Shown here piece by piece: positions 63,901 through 64,000 of a DNA stretch of 64,000 nt (positions within the stretch are counted from its first letter, which is position 1; each line of letters opens with the position of its first letter). The DNA lies in the NCBI GenBank assembly GCA_900546915.1, contig UREY01000003.1:1-64000 (forward strand), written 5' to 3'. The notes beneath the pieces are model-generated. The model had not been told where the DNA came from, searched no databases, and saw nothing but the letters and a program-made list of their open reading frames with translations. Source of the stretch: an uncultured Eubacteriales bacterium. GTDB lineage: Bacteria; Bacillota; Clostridia; Oscillospirales; Oscillospiraceae. The position numbers and the translations under genes were made by a program.

Positions 63901-64000
63901 CAACACCAAAACGATGTCCAACGGCTTTCCCGTTTTAATCGTCTCCGTGGTGGTCTGACCGGTAGCATAAGCGGACAACTCAATGGTATATGTACCGTCG
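60952..64000 (-). CDS. Large VWA-domain (MIDAS) protein, N-terminus outside the window
   Basis: At least 1015 residues; the frame runs off the right edge with DGTYTIELSAYATG before an internal TTG at 63978. The von Willebrand A domain carries a full MIDAS: IVLVLDQSGSMADS, then GATRTSYG, then VLFTDGEPG. A Tyr/Ser-rich insertion of about 100 residues follows the DxSxS motif. The rest is beta-rich and acidic, resembling repeat domains of surface adhesins. The C-terminus is WLQKIFRGIWDLLRP, with no LPxTG or SLH anchor. It heads the visible RiPP-type operon and is probably secreted and metal-dependent in ligand binding. The coding DNA is more AT-rich in its 5' third. Confidence 0.85.
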   Translation of the reverse strand, partial: DGTYTIELSAYATGQTTTETIKTGKPLDIVLVLDQSGSMADSITSYSYQPRENRSYSYNSYGGKTTYYYLDTDGNYYPVKRDSEWHFDWFDSYTTYYLYYTKNGQNYYLSGTGVTTQRPTNVRDSSATIWTGVLYQRSSTSTSKLNALKAAVTNFVNSVSANAKEYNVEHRIAMVGFASKGTDNSAWKNTGLFVDGYLKKYANSKWETNSQLSSQDYKDALVVVNDVDGDIAGSISRAIGNLDAEGATRTSYGLEMAQKVFENNKDSERQRVVVLFTDGEPGKSGYENSEANSALSKAYVLKNENKATVYSVGLYDSDPENNTVSFMNYTSSNYPFAQSMTYPGSKFDDKYYMTASDADELNEIFTYIIDDSTESSTTVTLDAKSVLRDILNDGFVLPAGYDAQENITVATQSVELGAEGNIVWGEVEENPSDIAVTADEETRTIEVTGFDYSKRYIAEEHPGDVLLVTIRGVEATDAAITNAEISTNNAASGIYENTDDEEPFVRFPEPKTILKSKTYVLDYGKPVNLNAQDWGIGSISTLNGDGMHRFYSPVWNLTEDHGKVSATQSGLTYTPTTMNWDGYDNLYVFGKQIAEDGAENQWSRVTVMPANSVYYEDTFVTDSNTGKVGIEYTGNWAQMVEGTTSGGNTQTVDDGHPYGWEESYDDITFSDGCAHCVTASDGEVAQASFTFTGTGVDVYSKTDMTTGTVYAVLEPQFESENAKVQRLIVDNLAESNGETGYYQIPTVSFQDLTYGEYKVTIMVTTAAEGRSTYYLDGVRVYNPIQGLEEDQLVQDAYGADHELNAVFQEVRDILVTQANLPEGDELPNNSVVFIDQVDGQTGVTTSEVGTYVEYGPKNEVYLAPGQSIAFQVATGSNSHYYLGLKGPAGATQAEATSGTGKMQIGICGSCDMYYEVTPNADGIVMVKNTGENLLSITKLRTTSDSEDENAGIVGASVSELLAYADTFDSLEVVEYPTDLGDVEIENPDVQELGDGSVAWEWLQKIFRGIWDLLRP

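Noticed and set aside
1..64000. CRISPR arrays, prophage structural genes, intact insertion sequences, replication origin
   Set aside because: None was found: no direct repeats with spacers, no transposase or integrase with intact motifs, no dnaA-box cluster.

Overview
The window looks like the chromosome of a gut-type Clostridia (Oscillospirales/Oscillospiraceae-like Firmicute). The basis is GC-rich coding DNA, AGGAGG-type ribosome sites, TTG/GTG starts, PolC-type polymerase, RNase J, SecA with a SEC-C tail, a DivIVA-like protein, S-layer (SLH) and dockerin modules and a gtr-type glycosylation operon. The genus cannot be fixed by reading alone.

Layout. (1) 1-7.2 kb: the end of one SLH protein, then a 2134-residue SLH-anchored subtilase carrying dockerin, Ig-like and cohesin-like modules. 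(2) 7.0-20.2 kb, core and housekeeping: a YARHG envelope protein with a 43-residue membrane peptide, a DUF4190 protein, lgt, an HD hydrolase, thiN, a P-type ATPase, tmcAL, ackA, pepT, a DivIVA-like protein and tsaE-tsaB-upp. (3) 20.2-25.6 kb, accessory DNA: an AT-rich island with gene debris and a 2TM beta-rich orphan protein, a lipoprotein whose 5' end lies at the island edge, tRNA-Gly(CCC), a GNAT, a zincin-like gene broken by two in-frame stops and another decayed gene. (4) 25.6-28.2 kb: a three-gene ABC-2 exporter (COG4586/4587/3694 type) with a structured upstream region. (5) 28.4-37.2 kb: secA, pgeF, a peptide-type substrate-binding lipoprotein, uvrB and a methyltransferase. (6) 37.4-40.3 kb, minus strand: gtrA, GT2, DUF2304 and GT-C, an envelope glycan-decoration module. 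(7) 40.6-55.1 kb: glnS, the block pyrH-frr-uppS-cdsA-dxr-rseP-ispG-polC, and convergent rnj.

(8) 55.7-64 kb, minus strand: the most interesting region. A large VWA (MIDAS) secreted-type protein, entering from beyond the window, is followed by an 88-residue four-Cys, Gly-rich peptide with a leader-like N-terminus, an intercistronic hairpin, an HprK-like kinase, a radical SAM/SPASM enzyme, a membrane-anchored Thr/Pro/Glu-rich protein and a PqqD-like recognition domain. A C39-like cysteine-peptidase lipoprotein lies downstream. Together these form a plausible RiPP (ribosomally made, post-translationally modified peptide) locus that I cannot match to a characterised class. Its N-terminal VWA coding half is visibly more AT-rich than the rest.

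Most genes are in compact operons with overlapping stop/start codons, and convergent pairs share strong hairpin terminators. Several promoters carry the same extended -10, TGTGGTATAAT or a close variant.
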